From Bartonella australis AUST/NH1 (GTDB lineage: Bacteria > Pseudomonadota > Alphaproteobacteria > Rhizobiales > Rhizobiaceae), in NCBI RefSeq assembly GCF_000341355.1, contig NC_020300.1, positions 496,001 through 560,000 on the forward strand: a stretch of 64,000 bases of DNA, written 5' to 3'. Of the stretch, positions 29,010 to 37,844 are shown in pieces; the first letter of the stretch is position 1, and each line of letters starts with the position of its first letter. The notes beneath the pieces are model-generated. The model searched no databases, was not told the DNA's origin, and was given only the letters and a program-made list of their open reading frames with translations. The position numbers were made by a program, and so were the translations under genes.

Positions 29010-30971
29010 TCAAAGAGGGCATCTCCCACTTGCACATTGATTAACTGAAGCGCTTGTTGGTAATTGTTTATTTCCTCTTCTATCTTCTCCTTCTCCGGTA
29101 CAGTTATTTTGAGAAATTGTGACGCTCAGAGGCTGGCTTGCTTCCCCAGCTAGCCGCAATGTTGCAAAAGCGGTAACGACCGGATTTCTCTGCTGGGTGA
29201 GCCGAAATAAAATAATATTAGGATTGGGAGCGATAATCTCTTCAAGTGCGTATGCAAAATTAGAGAAGGTTGCTGAAGAAGCTGGAAGATTCGTCGGAAT
29301 TATTATAAGTCCCCTAGGAGAACGCAAAATTGGAACTGCGTGTCTGGCTGTGCTACCATCCGGAAGAGTAAACACAGATAAACCGACCCAAATTGTTCCA
29401 ACAGGTGCGTTGAAAAGCTCTTGAATAGAAGCCAAAATAGCAGCTTGATTGTCAGCTATGGATGACGATATCCAATTGAAGGTCGGCAAAGTAATCTGCG
29501 CTGCTGCGGCTGCTGCCCTTACACTCATAGTGGTGATGTCCTCTGGAGTTATAGGAATACCATAAAGGACGGTAGCAAGTTCTAGAGCTCGATAAAGCAA
29601 AGGGAATCTCTGCTCTAACGAAATCATCGGATCGGTATTCGGAGCAGTATCAAAAAAATAACCTCTTGTACGTGGGGGGCCAGGAAAACTTTCTTGAAGT
29701 TCTGCGATCATTTGAAAGGTCTGTAAAAGGCAGACACCGCATACTCCTGCTCCAGTTGGAACACTGGATGTGGAGACCGCTATCGCGTAAAGCCGTTTTT
29801 GCCATTCTTCGTCGAGTTGAAAATCGGGAGACAAAGTCCGTTTCACTTTTCGCTTAGAGCCAGGAATATTTTGCTTTTTTCCAGGAGCCGGACAGTAAGG
29901 AAGCGCTTCTTCTATGTTTGCCATAACATAGCGATTCCACCGCTCAATATCATAGGACAAAATAAATGCAGATGTCGGAGAGTTATTTTTGTCTTTTTTA
30001 AGATAACTAGGCTTTGCTGTATAAGGTGTTCCCCAATTGGAACCGTACTGAGTGACTCTTAAAAAATTACCCTTTCGGTCCAAAAGCGGCCCCTCACGTC
30101 CAGCTAAAAGAGAAACGCCCCAGTAGCCGCTATCCTTTGTAGTGGAGATATTATCATTGCAATATTTCCATTTTACCCAGTTCCAATCTTCCGACGAAGA
30201 TTGCTCAGAAGCCATGCAAGAAAGAAGCCCAGAGGAAGGGAAATATCTAGCGATATGGCCGTTTTCGGGATTATAGTAAAGATCAAAAACTTCAGATTTA
30301 GACCCATTATCCGAAATATAATACATAGAGAAGCCAGAACTCCTCTTAAACTTCCAGTTCAGAGAAGTTTTGAGGCTCATATTACCAGGAGTTGCAACAG
30401 TTTTCATCCATTGGCTCATCGTCTGGCTTAAGGTATGGTTATAGTGGTCTCCTTGATTTTTCGAGACGTAAGTATACCATTTATAATCTTTAACGCGAAA
30501 CTTTTCATCAGCTGTATAAAAGGCGCTATCTTTAACGATCCAACGCTGATTAGCATCGTTGATAACACAGGGCCTGAGCGTTATATAACCCCAGTTCGCT
30601 GTTGCTTTTTCACCAATACCTGTAACTGAACCAGGAGCTGTCATACACAACCAGACATTTTTAATCTTCCAAGCCACCCTCTGAAAGACATCATATCGAG
30701 CGGATTGAACGCTGGAAGAAGAGCAATTATCGATGTAAATATAACTTTCGCCATCCACAAAAGCTGGAGCATAACAATATTCCCCCCCATTATGAACCTT
30801 AATGCGGATAGATTTATCGATAGGCTTATCGGCGAGTTTTTGAGAAATTTGAGGAATAGAGGCAGCAAAAAGAGAATTAAACGAGAACAAAAAGACAAAA
30901 AAAAACATACCACTTTTTTTCTTTAAACAGCAACTACCTAAATCAAGGAACAGAGCTCTATTGCGTCTCAT
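29010..30971 (-). CDS. VM8: DUF1561 (PF07598) lectin-domain putative toxin
   Basis: A 653-residue paralogue with the standard layout. It is the one copy in which the basic linker site reads KRKVKR, so the P4 position of a furin consensus is Lys rather than Arg, with Arg at P5. The C-terminal domain has VCGVC, RHAVPILRS and IIIPTN; Cys-to-His spacing is about 130 residues. The tail is CTGEGEDRRG...QCASGRCPL. The upstream box is at about 31015-31032. A C7 tract at 30782-30788 lies in the Gly-Gly codons before EYC. Confidence 0.85.
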   Translation of the reverse strand: MRRNRALFLDLGSCCLKKKSGMFFFVFLFSFNSLFAASIPQISQKLADKPIDKSIRIKVHNGGEYCYAPAFVDGESYIYIDNCSSSSVQSARYDVFQRVAWKIKNVWLCMTAPGSVTGIGEKATANWGYITLRPCVINDANQRWIVKDSAFYTADEKFRVKDYKWYTYVSKNQGDHYNHTLSQTMSQWMKTVATPGNMSLKTSLNWKFKRSSGFSMYYISDNGSKSEVFDLYYNPENGHIARYFPSSGLLSCMASEQSSSEDWNWVKWKYCNDNISTTKDSGYWGVSLLAGREGPLLDRKGNFLRVTQYGSNWGTPYTAKPSYLKKDKNNSPTSAFILSYDIERWNRYVMANIEEALPYCPAPGKKQNIPGSKRKVKRTLSPDFQLDEEWQKRLYAIAVSTSSVPTGAGVCGVCLLQTFQMIAELQESFPGPPRTRGYFFDTAPNTDPMISLEQRFPLLYRALELATVLYGIPITPEDITTMSVRAAAAAAQITLPTFNWISSSIADNQAAILASIQELFNAPVGTIWVGLSVFTLPDGSTARHAVPILRSPRGLIIIPTNLPASSATFSNFAYALEEIIAPNPNIILFRLTQQRNPVVTAFATLRLAGEASQPLSVTISQNNCTGEGEDRRGNKQLPTSASVNQCASGRCPL

Positions 30972-31464
30972 AGTACACCAGCCGGAATACTCGAGGGCCT
31001 AAGTTATTTAGGCCAAAATTTAAGGGAAAATGCGAGGCAGGGGGCCAGTTTATTCAAAAAAGAGAAAAAATTATGACAAAGATATCTAAAATTAAGGAGC
31101 GATATGCCAAAAATTTGCGTGAATTCCGGCTTAAGTTTGAGTCATTTAACCCAGACTAAAACTTTAATAAAGGTCCTTGGAGGCCGTACTTTTAAGTTAC
31201 CGAAAAAATATCACAAGACTCTGTTAAAAATTACCAGTTATGCGGGAAATAGCTTTCTGAAGAGAGGCGATCAGTTTTACATTATAATATTATGCATGCG
31301 GGCCTGATTAGTCTCTTCAAAAATATCTTAACTGCATGGCAAATAAAGCACTGAGACGGTTCCTTCTTTATACTGGAAGCTTTATTTGTGGTCTGCTTAT
31401 GGTTTCTGAAATCCACCTAAATATTGACTACGCTATGCAATAGTGATAATCCCATGAAAAATCG

Positions 31465-31627
31465 CTAATAACAGACTGCATCTCGCGTTATCAAGCCGAC
31501 CACCAAAGTGATTTTTCACATTTTTCTATATTTCTATATAAGGTAGAGAGTCCATAACTTAGTTTTAGAAATAACTTAATAAACAAGAATTAAGCGTGAG
31601 GGTATGGTGCGGGTTTTTGTATTTTCT
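31465..31627 (-). pseudogene. Porin scar downstream of VM9
   Basis: The segment after the VM9 stop holds the KTYT-like and SETEL-like blocks and the GATAACGCGAGATGC-type block, in the order seen in the other scars. It is non-coding. Confidence 0.65.
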
Positions 31628-33559
31628 TTAAAAAGAACATCTCCCACTTTCGCATTGACTAACCGAAGCGCTCGTTGGTAATTGCCCGCTTCCTCTTCTA
31701 CCTGCTCCTTCTCCGGTACAGTTATTTTGAGAGACCGTGACGCTCAGAGGTGGGGCTGCCACTTCAGTTAGCCGTAATGTCGCAAAAGCATTAAGCCTAA
31801 AATGCCCTGGGTAAACGAGCCGAAACAAAACAAGATTAGGATCGTTAGTCTCTGCAATTTCATGGCTATAATCGAGGAAATTTAGTGTAGTATTTGTCAG
31901 AATTATCTTAAGCCCATTAGGGGAACGCAAAATTGGAAGCGCGTGTCCGGTCACGTTGCCATCGGGGCGAGTAAAGGCAATTAAACCGATCCAAATTGTC
32001 CCAGGAGGCGCAGCTAAAAGCGCTCGGACAGAATCTAGCATGGCAGATCGATCAGTAGCTATGGTTGATGGTATCCAATCGTAATTCGGCAAAGCAACCT
32101 GCGCTGCTGCGTGTGCCGCCCTTACATTAGTCTGGATGTTTCTATCCGCTGGAGTTAAAGGAACGCCGTAAAGGACAGTAGCAAGTTCTAGGGCACGACG
32201 AAGCAAAGGATATCTGCGACCTAACGAAGTTGCCGGGTCTGTATTGGGGCCTGTATCAAAGAAATAACCTCCGCTTGTACGCGGAAGACCAGGATAAGTT
32301 TCCTGGAGTTCTGCGATCATTTGAAAAGTATGTAAAAGACAGACACCGCATACCCCCGCCCCAGTTGTAACATCAGCTGTAGTAGTCGCTATATCGTAAA
32401 GTCGCCTCCGCCATTCTTCAGTAAGCTCAAAATCAGGAGGCAAATTCCGCTTCACTCTTTGTTTAGATCCGGGAACATCCTGCTTTTTTCCGGGAGCCGG
32501 GCAGTATGGAAGGGCATCTTCTGCGTTTGCCATAGCATAGCGATTCCACCGTTCAACATCATAAGACAAAACAAATTCAGATTTTGGGGCGTTTTCCGTG
32601 TCCTGTTTAAGATAACTAGGTTTTACCGTATAAGGTCGTCCCCAATTGGCACCATACTGAGTAACCCTTAAAAAATTACCCTTTCGGTCCAAAAGCGGCC
32701 CCTCACGTCCGGCCAAAAGAGAGACGTTCCAGTAGCCACTATCCTTTTTACTGGGAATATTATCATTGCAATATAACCATTTTACCCAGTTCCAATTCTC
32801 CGAAAAAGATTGTTGAGAAGCCATGCAAGAAAGAAGACCAGCAGAAGGGAAATATCGGGCAATATGGCCATTTTCGGGGTTATAATAAAGATCAGAGATT
32901 GCAGGTTTAGATCCATCATCCGAAATATAATACATATAGAAGCCGGAAGTGCCTGTAAATTTCCAGCCTAGGGAAGTTTTGAGGCTCATATTACCAGGAG
33001 TTGCGATAGTGTCTATCCATTCATCCATCAAGGGGCTTAAGGTATGATCGTAGTAATCTCCTTCATTTTTGGAGATATAAGCGTACCATTTGTGATCTTT
33101 AACACGAAATTTCTTATCAGCCGTGTACAAAACTCTGCCTGTAATAATCCAACGCTGATTAGGATCGTTGATGACACAGGGCCTAAGCTTGATATAATCC
33201 CAATCTGCCGTTGCTTTTCGCCCAACACCTGTGACTGAATTAGGAGCTGTCATACACAACCAGATATTTCTGACTTTCCAAGCCACCCTCTGAAAAACAT
33301 CATAGCGAGCAGGTTGAACACTGGAAGAAGAGCAGTCATTAATGTAAATATAACTTTCACCGTCCACAAATGCCGGAGCGTAACAATATTCCCATCCGTT
33401 ATGAACCTTAACGCGAATAGCTTTATCAATAGGCTTATCGGTTGGCTTTTGGTGAACAGGAGCAGCAAAAGGAGAATTGAGAGAAAACAAAAAGACGTAA
33501 AAAAATAAAAATAGCTTAAAAATACTTAAGCTAATAAGCGGGAATTTGTTGCGTCTCAT
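31628..33559 (-). CDS. VM9: DUF1561 (PF07598) lectin-domain putative toxin
   Basis: A 643-residue paralogue, first in the array in the direction of transcription. It has the shortest N-terminus (MRRNKFPLISLSIFKLF) and a hydrophobic core ending SPFAA. From there to about residue 245 it is nearly identical to VM3; beyond that it resembles VM5 and VM1. The linker has KQRVKR, the C-terminal domain VCGVC, GHALPILRS and IILTN (Leu instead of Pro). The tail ends ESGRCSF. The upstream box is at about 33605-33622, and hmuV follows 174 bp further upstream on the same strand. Confidence 0.85.
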   Translation of the reverse strand: MRRNKFPLISLSIFKLFLFFYVFLFSLNSPFAAPVHQKPTDKPIDKAIRVKVHNGWEYCYAPAFVDGESYIYINDCSSSSVQPARYDVFQRVAWKVRNIWLCMTAPNSVTGVGRKATADWDYIKLRPCVINDPNQRWIITGRVLYTADKKFRVKDHKWYAYISKNEGDYYDHTLSPLMDEWIDTIATPGNMSLKTSLGWKFTGTSGFYMYYISDDGSKPAISDLYYNPENGHIARYFPSAGLLSCMASQQSFSENWNWVKWLYCNDNIPSKKDSGYWNVSLLAGREGPLLDRKGNFLRVTQYGANWGRPYTVKPSYLKQDTENAPKSEFVLSYDVERWNRYAMANAEDALPYCPAPGKKQDVPGSKQRVKRNLPPDFELTEEWRRRLYDIATTTADVTTGAGVCGVCLLHTFQMIAELQETYPGLPRTSGGYFFDTGPNTDPATSLGRRYPLLRRALELATVLYGVPLTPADRNIQTNVRAAHAAAQVALPNYDWIPSTIATDRSAMLDSVRALLAAPPGTIWIGLIAFTRPDGNVTGHALPILRSPNGLKIILTNTTLNFLDYSHEIAETNDPNLVLFRLVYPGHFRLNAFATLRLTEVAAPPLSVTVSQNNCTGEGAGRRGSGQLPTSASVSQCESGRCSF

Positions 33560-33733
33560 TATATATTAGGCCCTCATATTTAAAATCTATGCTGCGTTGA
33601 AACCCGAATTTGAGGCAAAAGGTAAATTAAATTGACCGAGCTCTCTAAAAAAGCGAGCAAATGCGGCTTATAATAAGGATGCATTAATGATAAAACTGCA
33701 TTAAATAAGAAGAAATACGCCAAAAGTTTGAAG

Positions 33734-34564
33734 TTATTGCTGGAAGATTAGTGCTCCTGGGGGAGCGGTTTCATGGGCGGAGGCTGTCTGTGGTAAAATA
33801 AACGGGACGCCCGCTTTGGGCAATTCGGAGACCGCTAAGGAACAATGGTAAACGTCGCGCAGATTTTGCGTCGTTAAGACGGCGGAGGCGCTGCCTTTGC
33901 AATGGATTTTCCCCTGCTTGAATAATATCATTTCATCTGCGTAGTGGGCCGCGAGGTTGAGATCATGTAAAACGGCGAGAACGCCACCGCCACAACGGGT
34001 AAAATTTTGCGCGATATTCATGACAATAAGCTGATGTTGGATGTCAAGATTAGCGATAGGCTCATCTAATATTAGCCAACGAGGGATTCCCTTATGAATG
34101 GGTTTCAAGATTTGGCAAAGTACGCGGGCAAGATGCACTCTAGCTTGCTCGCCGCCCGATAATTGATGATAATATCGGTTACCATAGTCAGCTAGGCCGA
34201 CATATTCCAAAGCTTGTTGGGGTAGGGTACGTAACTGGGTTTTTGTAACGTTGAGTCGATTAATAGAAAGACCAAGTTTTACAACTTCGTGAACTAAAAA
34301 TGGAAACGCCAACGTTATTGATTGCGGCAAAACAGCGCGCATCGTTGCCATTTCGCAAGCTTTTGTCTGCATAATCTCATGATTATTCAATGTTATTTTT
34401 CCACTATAAGGAATATCACCGCTCAGCGCTTTGATAAAAGTGCTTTTTCCAGATCCGTTAGGACCTATTATGATAGTAAAGGCACCACTTTTAGCTTTGA
34501 GGTTAATATGGTGAAGAATTTGTGTTTTGCCGTATTGGACGCCGACATTTTTTGCTTCAATCAT
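33734..34564 (-). CDS. hmuV: Heme ABC transporter ATP-binding protein
   Basis: HmuV powers import of heme across the inner membrane with HmuU and HmuT. I chose the ATG overlapping the hmuU stop (ATGA) rather than a start 12 codons upstream, because MIEAKNVGVQYG is the natural domain start. Walker A is GPNGSGKST at 34-42, the ABC signature LSGGEQ at 135-140, Walker B WLILDEP at 163-169, and the switch His is in AVLHDLNLAAHYAD. It is the last gene of the leftward heme operon, and the paralogue array begins 174 bp downstream on the same strand. Confidence 0.93.
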   Translation of the reverse strand: MIEAKNVGVQYGKTQILHHINLKAKSGAFTIIIGPNGSGKSTFIKALSGDIPYSGKITLNNHEIMQTKACEMATMRAVLPQSITLAFPFLVHEVVKLGLSINRLNVTKTQLRTLPQQALEYVGLADYGNRYYHQLSGGEQARVHLARVLCQILKPIHKGIPRWLILDEPIANLDIQHQLIVMNIAQNFTRCGGGVLAVLHDLNLAAHYADEMILFKQGKIHCKGSASAVLTTQNLRDVYHCSLAVSELPKAGVPFILPQTASAHETAPPGALIFQQ

Positions 34565-35646
34565 GGAAAATTTACTCCCCGTTGATATACGAGAATCCAA
34601 AGGAAAAATGGCGCACCAAAGAGTGCTGTGACAATCCCAATTGGCAATTCTGCGGGGGCGATAATTAAGCGCGCGAGCGTGTCAGCGGAAATCAATATTG
34701 TTGCCCCTAAAAGGGCTGAACAGGGAACGAGGTAGCGGTGGTCGGGGCCAATGAGCTGGCGCAAAATATGTGGAACCACAATACCGACAAAACCGATACC
34801 GCCACTGACAGCAACTGCTGTACCACACATGAGTGCGACAATTAAAATAGCGATATTTTTAGTCCGCTGAATATGAAAGCCGATATGGCCGGCGGCGGCT
34901 TCACCGAGAGAGAGAGCGTTAAGCGCTCGTGATAAAAAGGGGGAAAAAAAAATACCAACCAAAATAAAAGGCAAGCTGAACCAAACTTTCAGCCATGTTG
35001 CACCTGCGAGAGAGCCAAGGTTCCAAAAGGTGATATCACGCAATTGTTGGTCATTCGCTATAAAAATCAAAATTCCAACGACGGAACCGCTTAAAGCATT
35101 GAGAGCAATCCCTGCAAGGAGCATCGTTGCGACAGAGGTATAACTGTGATGTGTTGCTATTGCGTAGAGAATAATTGTTGACAAAAGTCCGCCAAGAAAG
35201 GCTCCTACGATAATTTCGTAAGATTCCAAAAAAGGTATAAATGAAAGAGGAAAAATAATACCGACAACAATCGCCAATACTGCGCCAAGGCTCGCCCCCG
35301 CCGATACGCCTACAATCCCAGGATCAGCGAGGGGGTTACGGAAAAGCCCTTGCATGAGAACGCCTGAAACAGCTAAAGCCGCTCCAACTAATATTCCTAA
35401 AATAACACGAGGCATCCTTATATCGACCAATATAAGGTAATCGCGTGTTTTACTACTCACCGAGAAATCTTGCGTAAAAAATGCGTGAATGAGGTTGACA
35501 ATGGAAGCATCCGACGTACCATTTGATAACCCTCCGAAAATGCTGAAGACGAAGAACACTATTAAGCTAAATAAAGCAATTTTTTTTCGGTTTACGTGCT
35601 TTTCTTTCATTTTAAATGTACAAGCCATGAAAATGCTATTTCCCAT
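34561..35646 (-). CDS. hmuU: Heme ABC transporter permease (FecCD family)
   Basis: HmuU (HutC in Bartonella usage) is the inner-membrane channel for heme. The 361-residue protein has many hydrophobic segments and the FecCD signatures DIRMPRVILGILVGAALAVSG near 74 and NPLADPGIVGVSAGASLGA near 103. The segment GGIGFVGIVVPHILRQLIGPDHR near 282 contains the coupling helix. The first ATG overlaps hmuT by 11 bp; a start at MKEKHV, 12 codons later, is also possible. The 3' end overlaps hmuV. Confidence 0.93.
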   Translation of the reverse strand: MGNSIFMACTFKMKEKHVNRKKIALFSLIVFFVFSIFGGLSNGTSDASIVNLIHAFFTQDFSVSSKTRDYLILVDIRMPRVILGILVGAALAVSGVLMQGLFRNPLADPGIVGVSAGASLGAVLAIVVGIIFPLSFIPFLESYEIIVGAFLGGLLSTIILYAIATHHSYTSVATMLLAGIALNALSGSVVGILIFIANDQQLRDITFWNLGSLAGATWLKVWFSLPFILVGIFFSPFLSRALNALSLGEAAAGHIGFHIQRTKNIAILIVALMCGTAVAVSGGIGFVGIVVPHILRQLIGPDHRYLVPCSALLGATILISADTLARLIIAPAELPIGIVTALFGAPFFLWILVYQRGVNFP

Positions 35647-36529
35647 CTTTACCGTAAAGTATATGAATAAGTTCTTTTGACGCTTCTGCGGTACGCGGGC
35701 CGAAACTTAAAAAATACACGGCGTCCATTTGTTTTATAGCGTTATTTTGTGCTGCAGGTGTTGCTTGAATTGCTGGTACAGCCAAAATTTTATCCAGAGT
35801 AACAGAATTTCCAGTGTGGTTCATGAGTAAAATAACATCGGGGTTTGATTTTAATAAGGCTTCACTATTCAGAAGTTTGTATCCTTTGTAATCAGAGATA
35901 ACATTTATACCACCTGAGAGTTTTATCATGCCATCGGCAGCTGTATTCGTCCCGGCTGCCATGACGCGTCCGTTTTTTATTGATAGAACGAAAAGGACGC
36001 GCTTCAGCTTGGTTACTTTTTCTAAAAGAATGTCATTATCCATAAAGGTGCGGTTCACTTTTTCAATCAACATTGTTGCTTGTGTTTCTCGGTGGAGAAC
36101 TTTTCCGACGAGGCGGATTTTTTCTGTTACATTTTCACGAGAAAAGTTTTCTGGCACAACCACTATAGGTATTGACGTTTTTTTGAGAATGTCGATCGTC
36201 GAGGGAGGACCGCTTCCTTCAATCAATAATATACCTTCTGGAGCGAGCGATAAAACACTTTCTGGCGAAAGAGCACGCATATATCCAAGCTCAGGAAGTT
36301 TGAGTGCTTCTTGCGGGTAGATGCTCGTACTATCGCGGGCAATGAGTTGATCCTGTGCTCCTAATGCATAGATAATTTCTGTAAGCGCTCCGCCTATGGA
36401 GATAATTCGTGCATTTTCGGGAAAATTGGTTATTGGTTCAGCGATTGCTTGTCCAGAAAAATAAGCAAAAGGCGGCACTACGCAAACAAGGAGCAAGTTT
36501 AATAGTCTACGCGAAAGAGATGTGAGCAT
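35636..36529 (-). CDS. hmuT: Periplasmic heme-binding protein
   Basis: HmuT (HutB) captures heme in the periplasm and hands it to HmuU. The protein has 297 residues with a signal peptide ending GQAIA. The start of the binding fold is ARIISIGGALTEIIYALGAQDQLIARDSTSIYP, followed by LPELGYMRALSPESVLSLAPEGIL. These are typical of the class III solute-binding heme proteins, with the Tyr of LGYMR the probable heme ligand. It sits between hemS (28 bp upstream) and hmuU (overlapping), so the order is hemS-hmuT-hmuU-hmuV. Confidence 0.92.
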   Translation of the reverse strand: MLTSLSRRLLNLLLVCVVPPFAYFSGQAIAEPITNFPENARIISIGGALTEIIYALGAQDQLIARDSTSIYPQEALKLPELGYMRALSPESVLSLAPEGILLIEGSGPPSTIDILKKTSIPIVVVPENFSRENVTEKIRLVGKVLHRETQATMLIEKVNRTFMDNDILLEKVTKLKRVLFVLSIKNGRVMAAGTNTAADGMIKLSGGINVISDYKGYKLLNSEALLKSNPDVILLMNHTGNSVTLDKILAVPAIQATPAAQNNAIKQMDAVYFLSFGPRTAEASKELIHILYGKDGK

Positions 36530-36556
36530 GTTTGATCTTATCCTTTTAAGCCGCTA

Positions 36557-37588
36557 CTATTTTCGGGTTAGAGGTAAACTATTCAATAAAAAACGCCAAT
36601 CTTCACGTTCTTTTTGGCCTTTTTTTCGCAGGCCGAAAAATTGGGTAATCATTTCACCATTTTTGTCGAAAACTTCAAGTGAATTGACGTAACCATCCCG
36701 GGTAGGTTTGCTAACACGCCATACTTCATCAATTCCAGAGACCAGTAAATGCAAATGAAACTTTGGATCAAGAACATTGAGCCAAGGTCCCATTTCCTTG
36801 ATTTCTTTTATTTGTCCGCTGAAGATTTGGATACAGCCTTTATTGCCGACGAAACACATAATCGGTATTTCTTGTTGTGCCGCTTTTTTCAGCATGGTTT
36901 CAACAGATTCCCTTTTTAATCTGTCGGTAAATTCACTACCGGCGTATTTTACGGCATCATGTCGGCTTATTTCAAATTCAGAGATAATTTCGTAAAGTTG
37001 ATGCACATCGGTCATTTGTCTCCAACGATCTCGAAATTCTCCGACAGCCAGTTCCGTTTTACCAGATTGAGTAGGGGTTGGAGCGGGCAGAACGTCAAGG
37101 ATATGCGACTGTGTTTTGCTGAGCAGTTTTTCAACAAGTGCGTTCCATTCTTCCATATTTGTCGTATTCTGAGAATAAACTTTGAGAATCGCGACACCAT
37201 GCTGATCAAAAAATTGCAGACTTTTTGCGGGTTTTCCGAGGATAGCTGTCTCATATTCAAAACCAAATTTCCATTGCTTTGGAAAAATACGCAAATCGAT
37301 TTCTCCGAGTGTTAAGGGGACATGTTGGCTTTGCACAACCTTTTCAAAACAGCCAGTTCTTTCATGAACAGCATGTTCGTTACGCGTTAACGCCATAACG
37401 GTCCCAATTTTAGGAATATTTTCTAGAAGAACGGCCACATCAACCTGTAATCTTTTTGCTTTTCCGATCGTGCAATAAGCAGCGATAAGCTCTGCCTCAG
37501 ATATGCTAATTGAAGCAGCAAAATCACGGTTGTGCATCTTTTTGTTTTCTTTATGCTGATTAATAATCATTTTAGCTGCGTAAGACAT
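36557..37588 (-). CDS. hemS: Hemin-degrading/heme-binding protein HemS
   Basis: HemS is a cytoplasmic protein that binds imported heme and, in the ChuS/HmuS family, helps release iron. The protein has 343 residues, the usual length, made of two structural repeats. The first contains TVMALTRNEHAVHERTG; the second contains IPIMCFVGNKGCIQIFSG near 220 and FHLHLLVSGIDEVWRVSKPT near 277, followed by a phenylalanine-rich FFGLRKKGQKE segment. It lies between the hutA receptor and the transporter genes. A perfect stem-loop is found just upstream (separate entry). Confidence 0.92.
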   Translation of the reverse strand: MSYAAKMIINQHKENKKMHNRDFAASISISEAELIAAYCTIGKAKRLQVDVAVLLENIPKIGTVMALTRNEHAVHERTGCFEKVVQSQHVPLTLGEIDLRIFPKQWKFGFEYETAILGKPAKSLQFFDQHGVAILKVYSQNTTNMEEWNALVEKLLSKTQSHILDVLPAPTPTQSGKTELAVGEFRDRWRQMTDVHQLYEIISEFEISRHDAVKYAGSEFTDRLKRESVETMLKKAAQQEIPIMCFVGNKGCIQIFSGQIKEIKEMGPWLNVLDPKFHLHLLVSGIDEVWRVSKPTRDGYVNSLEVFDKNGEMITQFFGLRKKGQKEREDWRFLLNSLPLTRK

Positions 37589-37641
37589 AAACCTTCCTTA
37601 TTATGACTGGCTTTTTTAATTTTGCAGGCTTAAGCAGTAAA

Positions 37642-37667
37642 CAGAATCATCGTAGATGATGATTCTG
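37642..37667. other. Perfect 10-bp stem-loop between hutA and hemS
   Basis: CAGAATCATC and GATGATTCTG flank a six-base loop. No clear U tract follows on either strand, so it is not a standard terminator. It could partly end the hutA transcript or be an RNA-processing site before hemS. Confidence 0.5.
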
Positions 37668-37844
37668 CTCGCCATTAAATACGTCTCTGCTGTCAGTGAT
37701 AAAACGGCCAAAAACTAACCAATTAGGGACAGCTAAAATTTCTGCACTGATTATTTTATTTAAGGAAAAGCGAAAATTGAAACGCAACAACCCGTCCTTT
37801 CGTAGGTATAATTTAAAAGCCAGTTAAAGATTCAACAGAGATAC

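Noticed and set aside
28745..29035. Minus-strand open frame of 96 codons overlapping the VM8 end
   Set aside because: It is the porin-derived scar that happens to stay open. It lacks a start region and signal peptide, so it is listed as a pseudogene instead.
11150..33559. Tandem repeats as a CRISPR-like or non-coding repeat array
   Set aside because: The repeat units are full-length protein genes of about 2 kb with intact frames, not short direct repeats with unique spacers.
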